From CAZOMR01 sp964580655 (GTDB lineage Bacteria; RBG-13-61-14; CAZOMR01): a stretch of DNA of 17,524 nucleotides. Both the position numbers and the translations under genes were made by a program. The notes under the pieces are model-generated. The model ran no database searches. It saw nothing but the letters and a program-made list of their open reading frames with translations, and had not been told where the DNA came from. Location: assembly GCA_964580655.1 (NCBI GenBank), contig CAZOMR010000037.1, positions 1 through 17,524 of the forward strand, read 5' to 3'. Each line of letters begins with the position of its first letter. The first letter of the stretch is position 1. Positions 6,099-14,289 of the stretch are shown in pieces.

Positions 6099-7670
6099 AT
6101 GTCAAGAAAAACTGGGGCCGGGCTGATTTTGCTGTTGCTCGGGATAGTAGCTTCAGTCTGGGCACAAAGCAGGCTTCCGGAAGAGTCCCACAATCTAGGC
6201 CCCAATGTAAACTCAAAATACTCGGATTTCGGGCCGATAATCTCCGCAGATGGCAATGCGCTGTTCTTTACCTCGGACAGGCCTGAAGGATACGGCGGCC
6301 AGGACATCTGGATCTCCCGTCGGGTCGGCGGAAACTGGACCAATCCAGTCAATCTGGGCCAGCCGGTTAACACCCAGCTTAATGAGGGGCCGGATACCTT
6401 TTCCGTTGATGAGCAGGTCATGTATCTCACCGGCTGTAATCGCGAGGATGGCCACGGTATGTGCGACATCTACATCTCGCACAGAGTCGGCGAAAAGGAA
6501 TGGGGTGAAGCCGAGAACCTGGGCGCACCGATCAACACCAAATACAACGAGGCAAACGCCTCGCTTTCACTGGACGGAAAAACCCTTTATTTCGTATCAA
6601 CCCGGCCTAGCGGTTTCGGGGGATGGGACATCTGGGTGAGCCACCAGAACGAAATGGGAAAGTGGTCCGAGCCGGAGAATCTCGGAGAGAATATCAACAC
6701 CCCGCTGAACGAGGTTTACGCCTTTATTCATACGGACGGCGTGTCCCTGTATTTCTCATCCGATGGTCACGGCGGCCTGGGTGGACCGGACATATTCCGC
6801 ACCCAGCTTGGAGAACTTGGCTGGGGCGAGCCTGTCAATCTCGGCCCTCTGGTCAATACTCCGGACAAGGATTATTACTTCACCATACCTGCATCCGGGG
6901 ACCTGGCATACTTCTCATCCGATCGTGGAAACACCATTGGACAGGAAGACATCTACGCTGTGCCAATTCCCCTGGTGATGCAACCAGCCGGTGTCACCCT
7001 GGTGAGGGGGATAGTAGCGGATATAGAGACATGCGCTCCACCGTCCAAAGACCCCAGAACAGGGGGGGATGTCTATGACATCACAACCTGCACTCCTGTC
7101 CAGGCCAATCTCCGTATAGCGGAGATCATGACCGACAAGGAATTCTATCGCGTCAAGACTCGCTCCGACGGCTTCTATCAGACATTCCTTCCTGCGGGAA
7201 AAGAATACTCGATCAGTACCTTTGCTTCAGGCTATACCTTTCACTCCGAGCGCTTTGATATTCCGCGGGCACAGACCTACAAGGTGATTGAGAGGAACAT
7301 CCTGCTTCATCCGGAGAAGGTGGGAGCGATAGTTGTGCTTAACAATGTATTCTTTGATTTTGACAGATCCACATTGCGTCCCGAATCAAAGGGCGAGCTT
7401 AACAACCTCATCAATATGATGCGCCGTAACCCGAACATGCGTATTGAAATACGAGGCCACACAGACAGCAAGGGAACTAATCAATATAACATCCGCCTCT
7501 CCAAGGCCCGTGCCAAGTCCGTGGTGACATACCTCATTGGCATGGGCAGGATAAATCCGAGGCGGCTGGAAGCCTACGGCTACGGCGAGGAAGTCCCCAT
7601 TGCATCAAACGCAACAGATGAAGGCCGACAACTCAATCGCCGGGTTGAGTTCAAGATCCTTCAGAAATAA
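6099..7670 (+). CDS. PD40 beta-propeller/OmpA-like peptidoglycan-binding protein (paralogue 2)
   Basis: This 523-residue protein is a paralogue of the preceding gene product. A signal peptide ends near WAQS (residues 21-24). Five PD40 blades follow at about 42-292, with FGGWDIWVS, GGPDIFRT and QEDIYAVP motifs that align blade by blade with the neighbour. It then has an insert absent from paralogue 1. Residues about 299-405 look like a carboxypeptidase-regulatory-like beta-sandwich (SDGFYQTFLPAGKEYSI and ASGYTF pattern) with Cys312 and Cys331 that could form a disulfide. The OmpA-like domain (about 411-523) is canonical: NVFFDFDRSTLRPES, Asp456 in RGHTDSKG and Arg471 in LSKARAK, the two peptidoglycan-contacting residues. 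Propeller plus regulatory domain plus OmpA matches PorE-like anchors, without TPRs. AAGGAGGG precedes the ATG, and the spacer from the upstream gene is 34 bases, so they share an operon. Confidence 0.9.
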   Translation: MSRKTGAGLILLLLGIVASVWAQSRLPEESHNLGPNVNSKYSDFGPIISADGNALFFTSDRPEGYGGQDIWISRRVGGNWTNPVNLGQPVNTQLNEGPDTFSVDEQVMYLTGCNREDGHGMCDIYISHRVGEKEWGEAENLGAPINTKYNEANASLSLDGKTLYFVSTRPSGFGGWDIWVSHQNEMGKWSEPENLGENINTPLNEVYAFIHTDGVSLYFSSDGHGGLGGPDIFRTQLGELGWGEPVNLGPLVNTPDKDYYFTIPASGDLAYFSSDRGNTIGQEDIYAVPIPLVMQPAGVTLVRGIVADIETCAPPSKDPRTGGDVYDITTCTPVQANLRIAEIMTDKEFYRVKTRSDGFYQTFLPAGKEYSISTFASGYTFHSERFDIPRAQTYKVIERNILLHPEKVGAIVVLNNVFFDFDRSTLRPESKGELNNLINMMRRNPNMRIEIRGHTDSKGTNQYNIRLSKARAKSVVTYLIGMGRINPRRLEAYGYGEEVPIASNATDEGRQLNRRVEFKILQK

Positions 7671-7687
7671 GCGAAAGGACGGGGGAG

Positions 7688-8683
7688 ATGAAGAAAAGAG
7701 AATCGGCTCTGATTATCGGCGTAGCACTCTTTATGCTTTCACTCTCAAGCTCTGCCCAGGCTTCCAAGAAGAATAAAACCGGGGAAGAAGCGGAGGCCGC
7801 GGTTTCGGCTCAAATAACGGACATCCAGACCCCGGAGGGGAAAAGGGTTGTCATCCAGGGAACCAGAAAGATGCAGTGCGCTGTCTTTGTCATCCCGGAC
7901 CCCATTCGCATGATGATCAATCTGACCGGCGTAGTGCCAGCCGCGGAAATTCCCCGCACCTTAAATGTCAACCAGGGCCTGATAAAGACAATAGGGGTCA
8001 GCAAACTCAGCAGTGGAGACAAGGTGGTTACCCGGCTGGAATTGGTCTTGACACAGGATGCGGAATATAGCATTGAGAAAACAGGACAAATCGTTACCGT
8101 GACACTTGAGCCGAAACAGGACATGGCAGAAGCGGATGATACCATTCCACTGGAGCTTTATTCCAGGGCACAGCAGGCCACCACCGAGTTGATCCAGACC
8201 GGAGAGATAACCCCGGAGATTCATACCCAGGTCGTGGTTCCCGCCTCTCCGCCTTCCCATATCATGACTGCACCTGTTGCCGGTGCTACCGTCATCACCA
8301 GTGCTGAGATAGAGGCGATGAAGGAGAAGGTGCTGTATCCAGGCACTGCTACCAGGGTCGTGGATATTGAACATCGCATATCTGAAGACCAGTTTCAGAT
8401 ACTTATCCGGACTGACGGCACAGTGGGAGGCTACGAGGAGTTCACCGTGAACCGTACCAGGAGCCGCCCTAACCGGCTGGCCATTGACCTGATTGAAATT
8501 AAAGGGCCAATTCCCCGGTCATCGTATCCTGTCAACCAGGCCGGGATCAAGCGCATCCGGCTGGGACATCATCCGGATAAAACCCGGATCGTCCTGGATT
8601 TCTCCACAAAGAAAATCCCGCAATACTATGTGATGCGGACTAAAAGCGGGATCATGGTCGCCGTGCCCGTGAGCTCGGAATAG
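7688..8683 (+). CDS. Periplasmic protein with two AMIN domains
   Basis: This 331-residue exported protein starts with a signal peptide (to about SSAQA, residues 21-25). Two AMIN-type beta domains follow, at about 41-142 (VVIQGTRKMQCAVFVIPDPIRMMINLTG) and 222-328 (FQILIRTDGTVGGYEEF, NRLAIDLIEIKG, TRIVLDFSTKKIPQYYV). They are joined by a Pro/Thr-rich linker. AMIN domains occur in PilQ secretins and AmiC-type amidases, where they localise proteins to the cell wall. No amidase or secretin domain follows here, so it is probably a wall-binding accessory factor. The pattern in which a basic-flanked strand follows 'P..RLAIDL' is typical of the PilQ/Tgt-associated type. It is 17 bases downstream of the PD40-OmpA paralogue with GGGGGAG at its start, and so is the third gene of that envelope operon. 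Confidence 0.82.
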   Translation: MKKRESALIIGVALFMLSLSSSAQASKKNKTGEEAEAAVSAQITDIQTPEGKRVVIQGTRKMQCAVFVIPDPIRMMINLTGVVPAAEIPRTLNVNQGLIKTIGVSKLSSGDKVVTRLELVLTQDAEYSIEKTGQIVTVTLEPKQDMAEADDTIPLELYSRAQQATTELIQTGEITPEIHTQVVVPASPPSHIMTAPVAGATVITSAEIEAMKEKVLYPGTATRVVDIEHRISEDQFQILIRTDGTVGGYEEFTVNRTRSRPNRLAIDLIEIKGPIPRSSYPVNQAGIKRIRLGHHPDKTRIVLDFSTKKIPQYYVMRTKSGIMVAVPVSSE

Positions 8684-8966
8684 AAAACTCAAAAACCCCT
8701 GAAGGTCGTTCCGGGCTTCTTCGCCGCACTTTTTTTGTTTCCCCCGTCACGCAGAATGATAAAATAAATTCTCTCCATAAAGGCCTTAATCATCTGAAAT
8801 TTGAGTTGGGGGGTAAATGGGGTATCTCCATGCCAAGAAAAAAACGAAAAAACATAAAAAAATCAGCAAGTTTGATTTAATGCACTTTTTACGAGAGTAT
8901 CATAATTGTAGCAAGATGTTATTAATTAGTCAGAAAAAATCAAGTGCATACCTGGGAGAAAATTTT
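8684..8966 (+). other. AT-rich spacer with phased A-tracts before the GH29-B gene
   Basis: This is a 283-base spacer. A T tract at 8730-8736 has no convincing stem before it. AGAAT-gataaaataa-ATTCT (about 8753-8772) is a short inverted repeat. Three A-tracts (8838-8844, 8847-8852, 8856-8862) lie close to helical phase and may bend the DNA. The fucosidase frame is open back to an ATG at 8817 with a G6 run before it. This would add 50 Lys-rich residues, but the internal ATG at 8967 has both a ribosome site and a signal peptide. No clear -35/-10 pair was found. Confidence 0.4.
8954..8960 (+). promoter_or_regulatory. Ribosome binding site deciding the GH29-B start
   Basis: GGGAGAA lies six bases before the ATG at 8967. 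It supports translation starting at the signal peptide rather than at the in-frame ATG at 8817. Confidence 0.6.
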
Positions 8967-10469
8967 ATGTCCCGTCTTTTTAAGCTGTGCTTTGTATTGA
9001 CCCTGACGCTTTTGCCGCTTGGCTTGACTGCGAGAGGTGATTCAGGCAGGTACTATCACTCCGTCCGGCTCGATCCTGGAGATAGTGAGAACGAAGTGGT
9101 TCGCAAGGCGGCTTTTGTTGTGCCCACGCCCAGGCAGTTTGACTGGCAGGAGTTGGAGTATGTTGCCTTTATACATTTCGGAATGAATACCTTCACTGGT
9201 CGGGAGTGGGGCAATGGCAAAGAGGATCCCAGGCTTTTCAACCCCTCTCACTTCGATGCGCGGCAGTGGGCGCGCACGGTCAAGGCCGCGGGAATGAAGA
9301 TGATCGTAGTCACGGCCAAGCATCACGACGGGTTTTGCCTTTGGCCCAGTGCCTATACAGAGCATTCTGTCAAGAACAGCCCCTGGCGTAACGGCAAGGG
9401 AGATGTAATCCGTGAGGTCGCCGAGGCCTGCCGGGGCGAGGGTCTAAAGCTGGGCATTTACCTTTCGCCATGGGACCGGCACGAGCCGACTTACGGGACA
9501 AGAGCTTATAATGATTACTACAAGAGACAGGTCCGCGAGCTTTTGAGCAATTACGGCGAGATATCCGACTTCTGGCTTGATGGTGCAGGCATGGGGCTTA
9601 AATGGATGAGGATGAAGAAACTCTACGACTGGGCGGGCTACTATGCGATCATTCGGGAGTTGCAGCCCCAAGCGGCCATATCAAGCATCGGCCCGGACAC
9701 CAGGTGGTGCGGTAATGAGGCCGGGAATACCCGCGAGAGTGAGTGGAGCGTAATTCCGGAGCATTTCGATTATCAGGCCGATAACATCGGTGGCCGGGCT
9801 CAGCTGATGAAGGCTGCAAGGCGCGGCGACAGGCTGGTTTGGTATCCCGCGTTTATAGATACCTCGATCCGGCCAGGCTGGTTCTATCACGCCAGTCAGG
9901 ACAATAAGGTCAAGTCGCTTGAACGGCTCTTGGACATTTACTACGGATCGGTAGGTGGCAACGGCTTGCTCCTTTTAAACCTTCCTCCTGATCAGCGAGG
10001 TCTGATCCATGAAAACGATGTGCAAAGGGTTCTTGAACTCGCCGATGTGCTGGAACGGACCTTTGCTGTCAACCTGGCTAAGGGCGCTGGGGCCGCCGCC
10101 TCGGAATTCCGGGAACACAGTTCTGAGCACGGCGCGGACAAGACGATAGACGGCGACAAGGATACCTACTGGACCACAGATAACCGGGTCTCAGCGGCGA
10201 CAATAGAATACGATCTGGGAGAGCCCCGGACCTTCAATGTGGCCATGCTCCAGGAATACATCAAAATGGGACAGCGGGTAGAGGAATTTTATCTTGAAGC
10301 ATGGAACGGAAAAGAATGGAAACCTCTCTCGCGTTCGACCACTATCGGTTACAAAAGGCTACTTCGCTTCAATGAAGTGACCACTCAAAAGGTCCGTGTT
10401 CGCATCACCCAGTCTCGTGCACGCCCGACTATATCTGAGTTCGGCCTGTACCTCGCGCCTACTATCTAA
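8967..10469 (+). CDS. Exported GH29 alpha-L-fucosidase, B-subfamily-like, with F5/8-type CBM
   Basis: This 500-residue retaining alpha-L-fucosidase is predicted to release terminal L-fucose from glycans outside the cytoplasm. A Sec signal peptide spans residues 1 to about 23. The GH29 barrel runs about 50-365, with FIHFGMNTF (68-76), AKHHDGFCLWPS (His119, His120) and the nucleophile Asp205 in DFWLDGAG. Glu251 in RWCGNEAGNTRESEW lies 46 residues on and is the likely acid/base, by analogy with B-subfamily enzymes. The GNE motif and SIRPGWFYH (300-308) point to GH29-B, which prefers alpha-1,3/1,4-fucose next to a branching galactose. Residues about 366-498 form an F5/8-type C (CBM32-like) domain (ASEFREHSSEHGADKTIDGDKDTYWTTD... 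KVRVRITQ). Phe296 replaces a Glu that I recall in many relatives just before D-x-SIRPGW. The nearest neighbour is a convergent GH29-A gene. Confidence 0.9.
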   Translation: MSRLFKLCFVLTLTLLPLGLTARGDSGRYYHSVRLDPGDSENEVVRKAAFVVPTPRQFDWQELEYVAFIHFGMNTFTGREWGNGKEDPRLFNPSHFDARQWARTVKAAGMKMIVVTAKHHDGFCLWPSAYTEHSVKNSPWRNGKGDVIREVAEACRGEGLKLGIYLSPWDRHEPTYGTRAYNDYYKRQVRELLSNYGEISDFWLDGAGMGLKWMRMKKLYDWAGYYAIIRELQPQAAISSIGPDTRWCGNEAGNTRESEWSVIPEHFDYQADNIGGRAQLMKAARRGDRLVWYPAFIDTSIRPGWFYHASQDNKVKSLERLLDIYYGSVGGNGLLLLNLPPDQRGLIHENDVQRVLELADVLERTFAVNLAKGAGAAASEFREHSSEHGADKTIDGDKDTYWTTDNRVSAATIEYDLGEPRTFNVAMLQEYIKMGQRVEEFYLEAWNGKEWKPLSRSTTIGYKRLLRFNEVTTQKVRVRITQSRARPTISEFGLYLAPTI

Positions 10470-10733
10470 CGCAACCAATAGCCCATGACCAATTGAGGGG
10501 CAAAAACATCAGCCTCAAATCCATACAAACGCCTTTCAAGAATACTAATCCGCAATCCCCCGATTCAAGCTCAGATTTATCCTTTTTCTGGCGTCCCATC
10601 TGGAAGGCGCTGTCATACTACATATAAAGAGCGCGACGAATAAGACTGAGAGGACATGGAATTTTTTCATAATGACAACCCCTGGAAATTTATTACAGTC
10701 TTAAATCATGTGATAAAAAGATATGAATGTAAA
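10470..10733. other. Spacer between two convergent fucosidase genes
   Basis: This is a 264-base spacer between the stop codons of the two GH29 genes. ACCAAT is repeated directly at 10474-10479 and 10488-10493. A copy of a partial dispersed repeat follows at 10503-10543. GCGCT and AGCGC (10607-10611, 10630-10634) could pair across an 18-base loop. No strong terminator is visible for either gene, and no gene was recognised. Confidence 0.4.
10503..10543 (+). repeat. Dispersed repeat, copy A
   Basis: It matches 14509-14549 in the same orientation without gaps. The 13-mer AAAACATCAGCCT is identical, as is AACGCC at the same offset of 25 bases, and the following ten bases match at seven positions. 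About 28 of 41 positions agree by eye, with a diverged 12-base middle. On the - strand both copies read ADVFA in one frame. Confidence 0.45.
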
Positions 10734-12005
10734 TTATGGTGTCTCCAAGGCAACAGTCGAACACAGGGGGTCCGGGCAGGTTTCGGGCAACTTGATTATA
10801 ATACCCGCATCGGTTCGTCTCAGTGGAAGCGACTCTTTTCTCGGGTCGGCGAGCAGAAATGCCTTTGATATGCTAAGACCGGGAGATTTAATCAGGTATT
10901 CTCCACTGGGCCACTCGAAGAAATGGAGGAATGCCCGTCCTTGTTTGGCGGTTGACCTTCCCCATTTCCCGGGCTCGACCGGACCGGGCCCACATTTGTA
11001 AATCGAGTCGCCGTTTATCTGCATCCATTCGCCCATCCGCTCAAGACGCTTGATTGACGGCCGAGGGATTCTTCCTTCACGGTCCGGGCCCACGTTGAGA
11101 AGAAAGTTGCCGTCTTTTGATACGATGTCCACAAGTTTTCTGACCAGATCCTTGGGTGACTTCCAGACCTTGTCGAAACGGTGATACCCCCATGAGTGGT
11201 TGATGGTCATGCATGTCTCCCACGGCCTGATGAATGGAGAGTCAGGAATGAACTGCTCGGGAGTCTCGTAGTCTCCCATACCCCCGTATTCGCGGCCGGC
11301 GCGGTCATTGAGAATAACATTAGGCTGAAGCGAGCGGATGTGTTTCTCCAAAGCCAGCCCCTTGTCGTGACTCCACTGCGGTATCCACTCGCCGTCGAGA
11401 AAAACTGACCCGATTGGACCGTAGTTGCTGAGGAGTTCGGTCAACTGTCCGTATAAAAAGCGCTCGTATTTTTCGAAGCCCTCGTTCTTCATTCGCCTGA
11501 AGGATGACAGCCCCGAGTAGTGAGCGTCGAGGATCGAGTAGTAGAACCCGAAGCGCACCTTATGGCGTGAACATGCCTCGGCCAACTCTCGCAATGGGTC
11601 TCGGCCGAAGGGCGTTGCGTCAACTACATCATATTGGGTGAGCTTTGAATCGTACATTGAGAAGCCGTCGTGGTGCTTGGAGGTTATCACCATGTACTTC
11701 ATCCCGGCCCGCTCGGCGAGAGAGGCCCACTCGTCAGCGTCGAAAAGTGACGCGCTAAAGTGTTTTGCCAGCCTCTGGTAGGATTTCTCCGGTATCCTGT
11801 GGGTGTACATCGCCCACTCGCCGAGCCCGAGCACGGCGTAGATTCCCCAGTGGATGAACATTCCGAAGCGAGCCTCCCGCCACCACTTCATCCGAAGGTC
11901 GAAGGCTGCGGGGCTCATTATGTTCGCGTCAGCCGAAAGGGTATTGGAAAAAGCCGAAGCCGCTAAACCGGCCATGACGGTCGATATAAAAGTCCTTCTT
12001 TCCAT
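10734..12005 (-). CDS. Tat-exported GH29 alpha-L-fucosidase, A-subfamily-like
   Basis: This is a 423-residue retaining alpha-L-fucosidase. The N-terminus ERRTFIS followed by a hydrophobic stretch to LSADA (residues 1-26) is a twin-arginine signal, so it is probably folded before export. The barrel has RFGMFIHWGIY (46-56), TSKHHDGFSMYDS (His111, His112) and the nucleophile Asp204 in SVFLDGEW. GDYETPEQ (244-251) probably supplies the acid/base Glu, as in A-subfamily enzymes, and WETCMTINHSWGYH (262-275) is also typical of them. A short beta-sandwich after about residue 340 ends the protein. There is no extra CBM. GH29-A enzymes accept a broad range of fucosides. AAAGGGGG lies before the ATG. 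It follows the GH3 gene on the same strand after 181 bases, so a shared transcript is likely. It faces the GH29-B gene tail to tail. Confidence 0.92.
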   Translation of the reverse strand: MERRTFISTVMAGLAASAFSNTLSADANIMSPAAFDLRMKWWREARFGMFIHWGIYAVLGLGEWAMYTHRIPEKSYQRLAKHFSASLFDADEWASLAERAGMKYMVITSKHHDGFSMYDSKLTQYDVVDATPFGRDPLRELAEACSRHKVRFGFYYSILDAHYSGLSSFRRMKNEGFEKYERFLYGQLTELLSNYGPIGSVFLDGEWIPQWSHDKGLALEKHIRSLQPNVILNDRAGREYGGMGDYETPEQFIPDSPFIRPWETCMTINHSWGYHRFDKVWKSPKDLVRKLVDIVSKDGNFLLNVGPDREGRIPRPSIKRLERMGEWMQINGDSIYKCGPGPVEPGKWGRSTAKQGRAFLHFFEWPSGEYLIKSPGLSISKAFLLADPRKESLPLRRTDAGIIIKLPETCPDPLCSTVALETP

Positions 12006-12186
12006 TGTGACCCCCTTTCAAAATTATTCAGGCCGGAAGATGAAGCCTGTTCACCTAACCATATACTACCAGCATTGATTATCTCTATTCCTCTGGCAGT
12101 TCTCCTTGATATCGTCCCAAACCCACCTCGCTATCCGTCTCCTCCAAGTATAGCCTCCCTTTATCGGCGTCTGCCCCGCTATCTTT
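12006..12186 (-). other. Spacer between GH3 and GH29-A genes with an open Trp/Arg-rich frame
   Basis: This is a 181-base spacer. On the - strand one frame is open from inside the GH3 end to a TAG at 12066-12068 and would encode about 39 residues rich in Trp and Arg (for example YTWRRRIARWVWDDIKENC). It has no clear start codon. GC at third positions is moderately high (about 25 of 39 codons). It may be a remnant of a gene end or chance. No terminator or good promoter was seen. Confidence 0.25.
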
Positions 12187-14262
12187 TCAGCCCTTGACCG
12201 AGAAGGACATCTCCAAGAGGTCCTCCCGTCTCGAGGAAGAACCCAAGTAAAGGATGTATTCCAACTCCTCTATCTTCCAGCCCGCGGACCCCACATCGTA
12301 ATAAGCCAGGTCTTGCGCCCTCAAAGCGAGGCTCACACTTTTCTTTTCTCCGGGATCGAGGCTTACGCGAGTGAAACCCTTGAGGTCCTTGACGGGCCGA
12401 TCAACCCTGGAGCCCTTATAGCCTACGTACATCTGCACCACTTCCTCTCCCGGCAGTTCTCCCGTGTTGGTCACCTCCACGGAGACTTTCAGAACACCGT
12501 CCCTGGTGATGGTCGTGTCCGCGAGTTGGAGGTTGTCGTACCGGTACGATGTGTAGGAGAGTCCGTACCCGAATGCAATGGCGGGTTCGAGTCCATGCTT
12601 GTCGAACCAGCGGTAGCCGTGGTAGTAGCCGTATTTCACCACCGGCGATATGTTGTCGAACTCAGGCAACTGGTCCTTTGATTTCGGGAACACGATAGGA
12701 AGCTTGCCCGAGGGGTTTACATCTCCGAATATGATGTCGGCCATGGCGTTTCCACCCTCCATGCCCGAGTACCATGCCATCAGAATGGCAGGGACTTTCT
12801 TTCTCCACGCCTCCATGGTGACCGCGCCACCGGCAATTACCGCCACGATGCATCGCGGGTTAACAGCCGCCATCCGGCCGATCATATGTTCTTGCTCGTC
12901 AGACAGGCTCAGGCGCAGCCGGTCGTTGCCCTCGTTTTCATCCTTATAGGTCAGCCCCGCAACTACAAGCACCGCGTCAGCGGATGCCGCCGCTCTTTCA
13001 GCCGCCGCCATGTCGCCCCCGTCCTCGTAAACGACATCTATGGACTCGCCGGCAGCCCGCTTGATGCCTTCGAGCGGAACTACCACGTATGATGGATTGA
13101 AGGCCGTGGATCCAGTGGCGCCGAGGTTCACCTTGTTTGCCAGCTCGCCTATGACCGCGATGGATTTTATCTTCGCACGATCGAGCGGCAGGGTCTGGTT
13201 CTCATTCTTTAACAGGACCATTGATTTGTTGGCCACTTCCCGGGCCACACTGGCATGTTCGGGGCTACCAAGCTTTCCGATGTCGTAATCAGCACTTTTC
13301 TCAAGGTGGATGAATCGCAACTGCTGTCCGATGATCCTGGTTACCGCTTCATTGATGTTTGATTCAGGCACCCTTCCCGCCAGTACGGCCAGCTTGAGTT
13401 TCCAGTCATAATGGAGTCTCCGATCCATCTCGACTGAACAGCCGGCGTTGGCCGACAGTATTGTCCTCTTCATGCTTCCGAAATCGGAGAGGACAAACCC
13501 CTCAAAGCCCCATTCCTGGTTCAGTATCTCTCTCAACAGTCGTTTGTTGTGGGCGCAGGGCACGCCATTCAGGGTGTTGTATGCGTTCATGATCGAGGCC
13601 GTTCCCGCGTCTACGCAGGCCTTGAAGTGGGGAAGATATATCTCGCGCAAGGTCCGCTCGTCCATGCGGACGTCCACCCAGTGTCTGCTCCTGTCTATGC
13701 TGTTGCCGGCAAAATGCTTGGTGCAGGCCATCATGTGTTTCTGCACACCCCTCACCACCGCCGAGCCCATCCGGCCTAAATGGAAGGGATCCTCCCCGAA
13801 GGTCTCCTGGGAACGGCCCCAGCTCGGATGGCGCAAAAGGTTAATGCACACGCCGCCGAAGAAGTTGGCTCCTCCCGCCCGGCCCTCGTAACCTATTACG
13901 TTTCCCACCCGCTCCTCTAACTCGGGGTCCCAGGTGGCACCGCGGGCAATGGCCGCGGGGAAGCAGGTGGCTCCCTCGAAGCGTATTCCGCGTGAGCCAT
14001 CCACGAACCGGATACCGGGAATGCCCAGACGCTCGCACCCGGGGGTGTTGTTGGTTCGATAGGGATCGCTCCGGTCAACGCGGGTGAATAAGGTCGGCTC
14101 TCCGGCCATGAGCGCGATCTTCTCGTCCAAGGTCATCTTGGCGACCAGGGCCCGGGCCTTGCCGTTGAGATTCTCTCCTCCCGCCTCGAGGGCCGGGCCA
14201 GCGCACACGGCGGCCGCGGCGGCCTGGATACATGCCGTTTTCACGAAGTCTCTTCTGTCCAT
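12187..14262 (-). CDS. Tat-exported GH3 beta-glycosidase (beta-glucosidase-like)
   Basis: This 691-residue retaining glycosidase is predicted to cleave terminal beta-linked glucose or xylose from oligosaccharides. DRRDFVK followed by an Ala-rich stretch (residues 1-28) is a textbook Tat signal. The N-terminal barrel (about 36-300) contains Lys182-His183 (CTKHFAGN) and the nucleophile Asp260 in VLSDFGS. The alpha/beta sandwich (about 345-560) includes TYKDENEGNDRLRLSL, where Glu442 or Glu444 is the likely acid/base, and WYSGMEGGNAMADIIFGDVNPSGKLP. A fibronectin type III-like domain (about 590-690) closes the protein, as in beta-glucosidases and xylosidases. The NagZ signature is absent, which argues against a peptidoglycan role. 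GGGAGA lies about nine bases before the ATG. The sugar specificity cannot be fixed from sequence. It is probably co-transcribed with the downstream GH29-A gene. Confidence 0.92.
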   Translation of the reverse strand: MDRRDFVKTACIQAAAAAVCAGPALEAGGENLNGKARALVAKMTLDEKIALMAGEPTLFTRVDRSDPYRTNNTPGCERLGIPGIRFVDGSRGIRFEGATCFPAAIARGATWDPELEERVGNVIGYEGRAGGANFFGGVCINLLRHPSWGRSQETFGEDPFHLGRMGSAVVRGVQKHMMACTKHFAGNSIDRSRHWVDVRMDERTLREIYLPHFKACVDAGTASIMNAYNTLNGVPCAHNKRLLREILNQEWGFEGFVLSDFGSMKRTILSANAGCSVEMDRRLHYDWKLKLAVLAGRVPESNINEAVTRIIGQQLRFIHLEKSADYDIGKLGSPEHASVAREVANKSMVLLKNENQTLPLDRAKIKSIAVIGELANKVNLGATGSTAFNPSYVVVPLEGIKRAAGESIDVVYEDGGDMAAAERAAASADAVLVVAGLTYKDENEGNDRLRLSLSDEQEHMIGRMAAVNPRCIVAVIAGGAVTMEAWRKKVPAILMAWYSGMEGGNAMADIIFGDVNPSGKLPIVFPKSKDQLPEFDNISPVVKYGYYHGYRWFDKHGLEPAIAFGYGLSYTSYRYDNLQLADTTITRDGVLKVSVEVTNTGELPGEEVVQMYVGYKGSRVDRPVKDLKGFTRVSLDPGEKKSVSLALRAQDLAYYDVGSAGWKIEELEYILYLGSSSRREDLLEMSFSVKG

Positions 14263-14289
14263 TCTTCAAGTCTCCCTGATACTGATTAT

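Noticed and set aside
6250..6639. Alternative + strand frames inside the second PD40-OmpA gene
   Set aside because: They are frame shadows of the propeller repeats, with Arg/Ser/Pro-rich composition and no domain pattern.
4679..7670. PD40-OmpA pair as a complete type IX secretion PorE locus
   Set aside because: TPR repeats are absent and no PorKLMN, Sov or C-terminal sorting-signal proteins are visible in the window.
8690..8736. Possible intrinsic terminator ending in seven T after the AMIN gene
   Set aside because: The bases before the T tract do not form a continuous GC-rich stem; only GAAG/CTTC can pair.
8817..8966. Longer start of the GH29-B gene at 8817
   Set aside because: It would bury the signal peptide behind 50 Lys-rich residues encoded by AT-rich DNA; ATG 8967 has its own GGGAGAA and a standard signal peptide.
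10723..11001. A + strand frame reading YGVSKATV, which recalls a LacI-type helix-turn-helix
   Set aside because: It is the antisense of the C-terminus of the GH29-A gene; the resemblance ends after a few residues and no regulator domain follows.
13448..13891. Long + strand frames opposite the GH3 gene
   Set aside because: The GH3 reading frame has all catalytic motifs; frames opposite GC3-rich genes are commonly open by chance.
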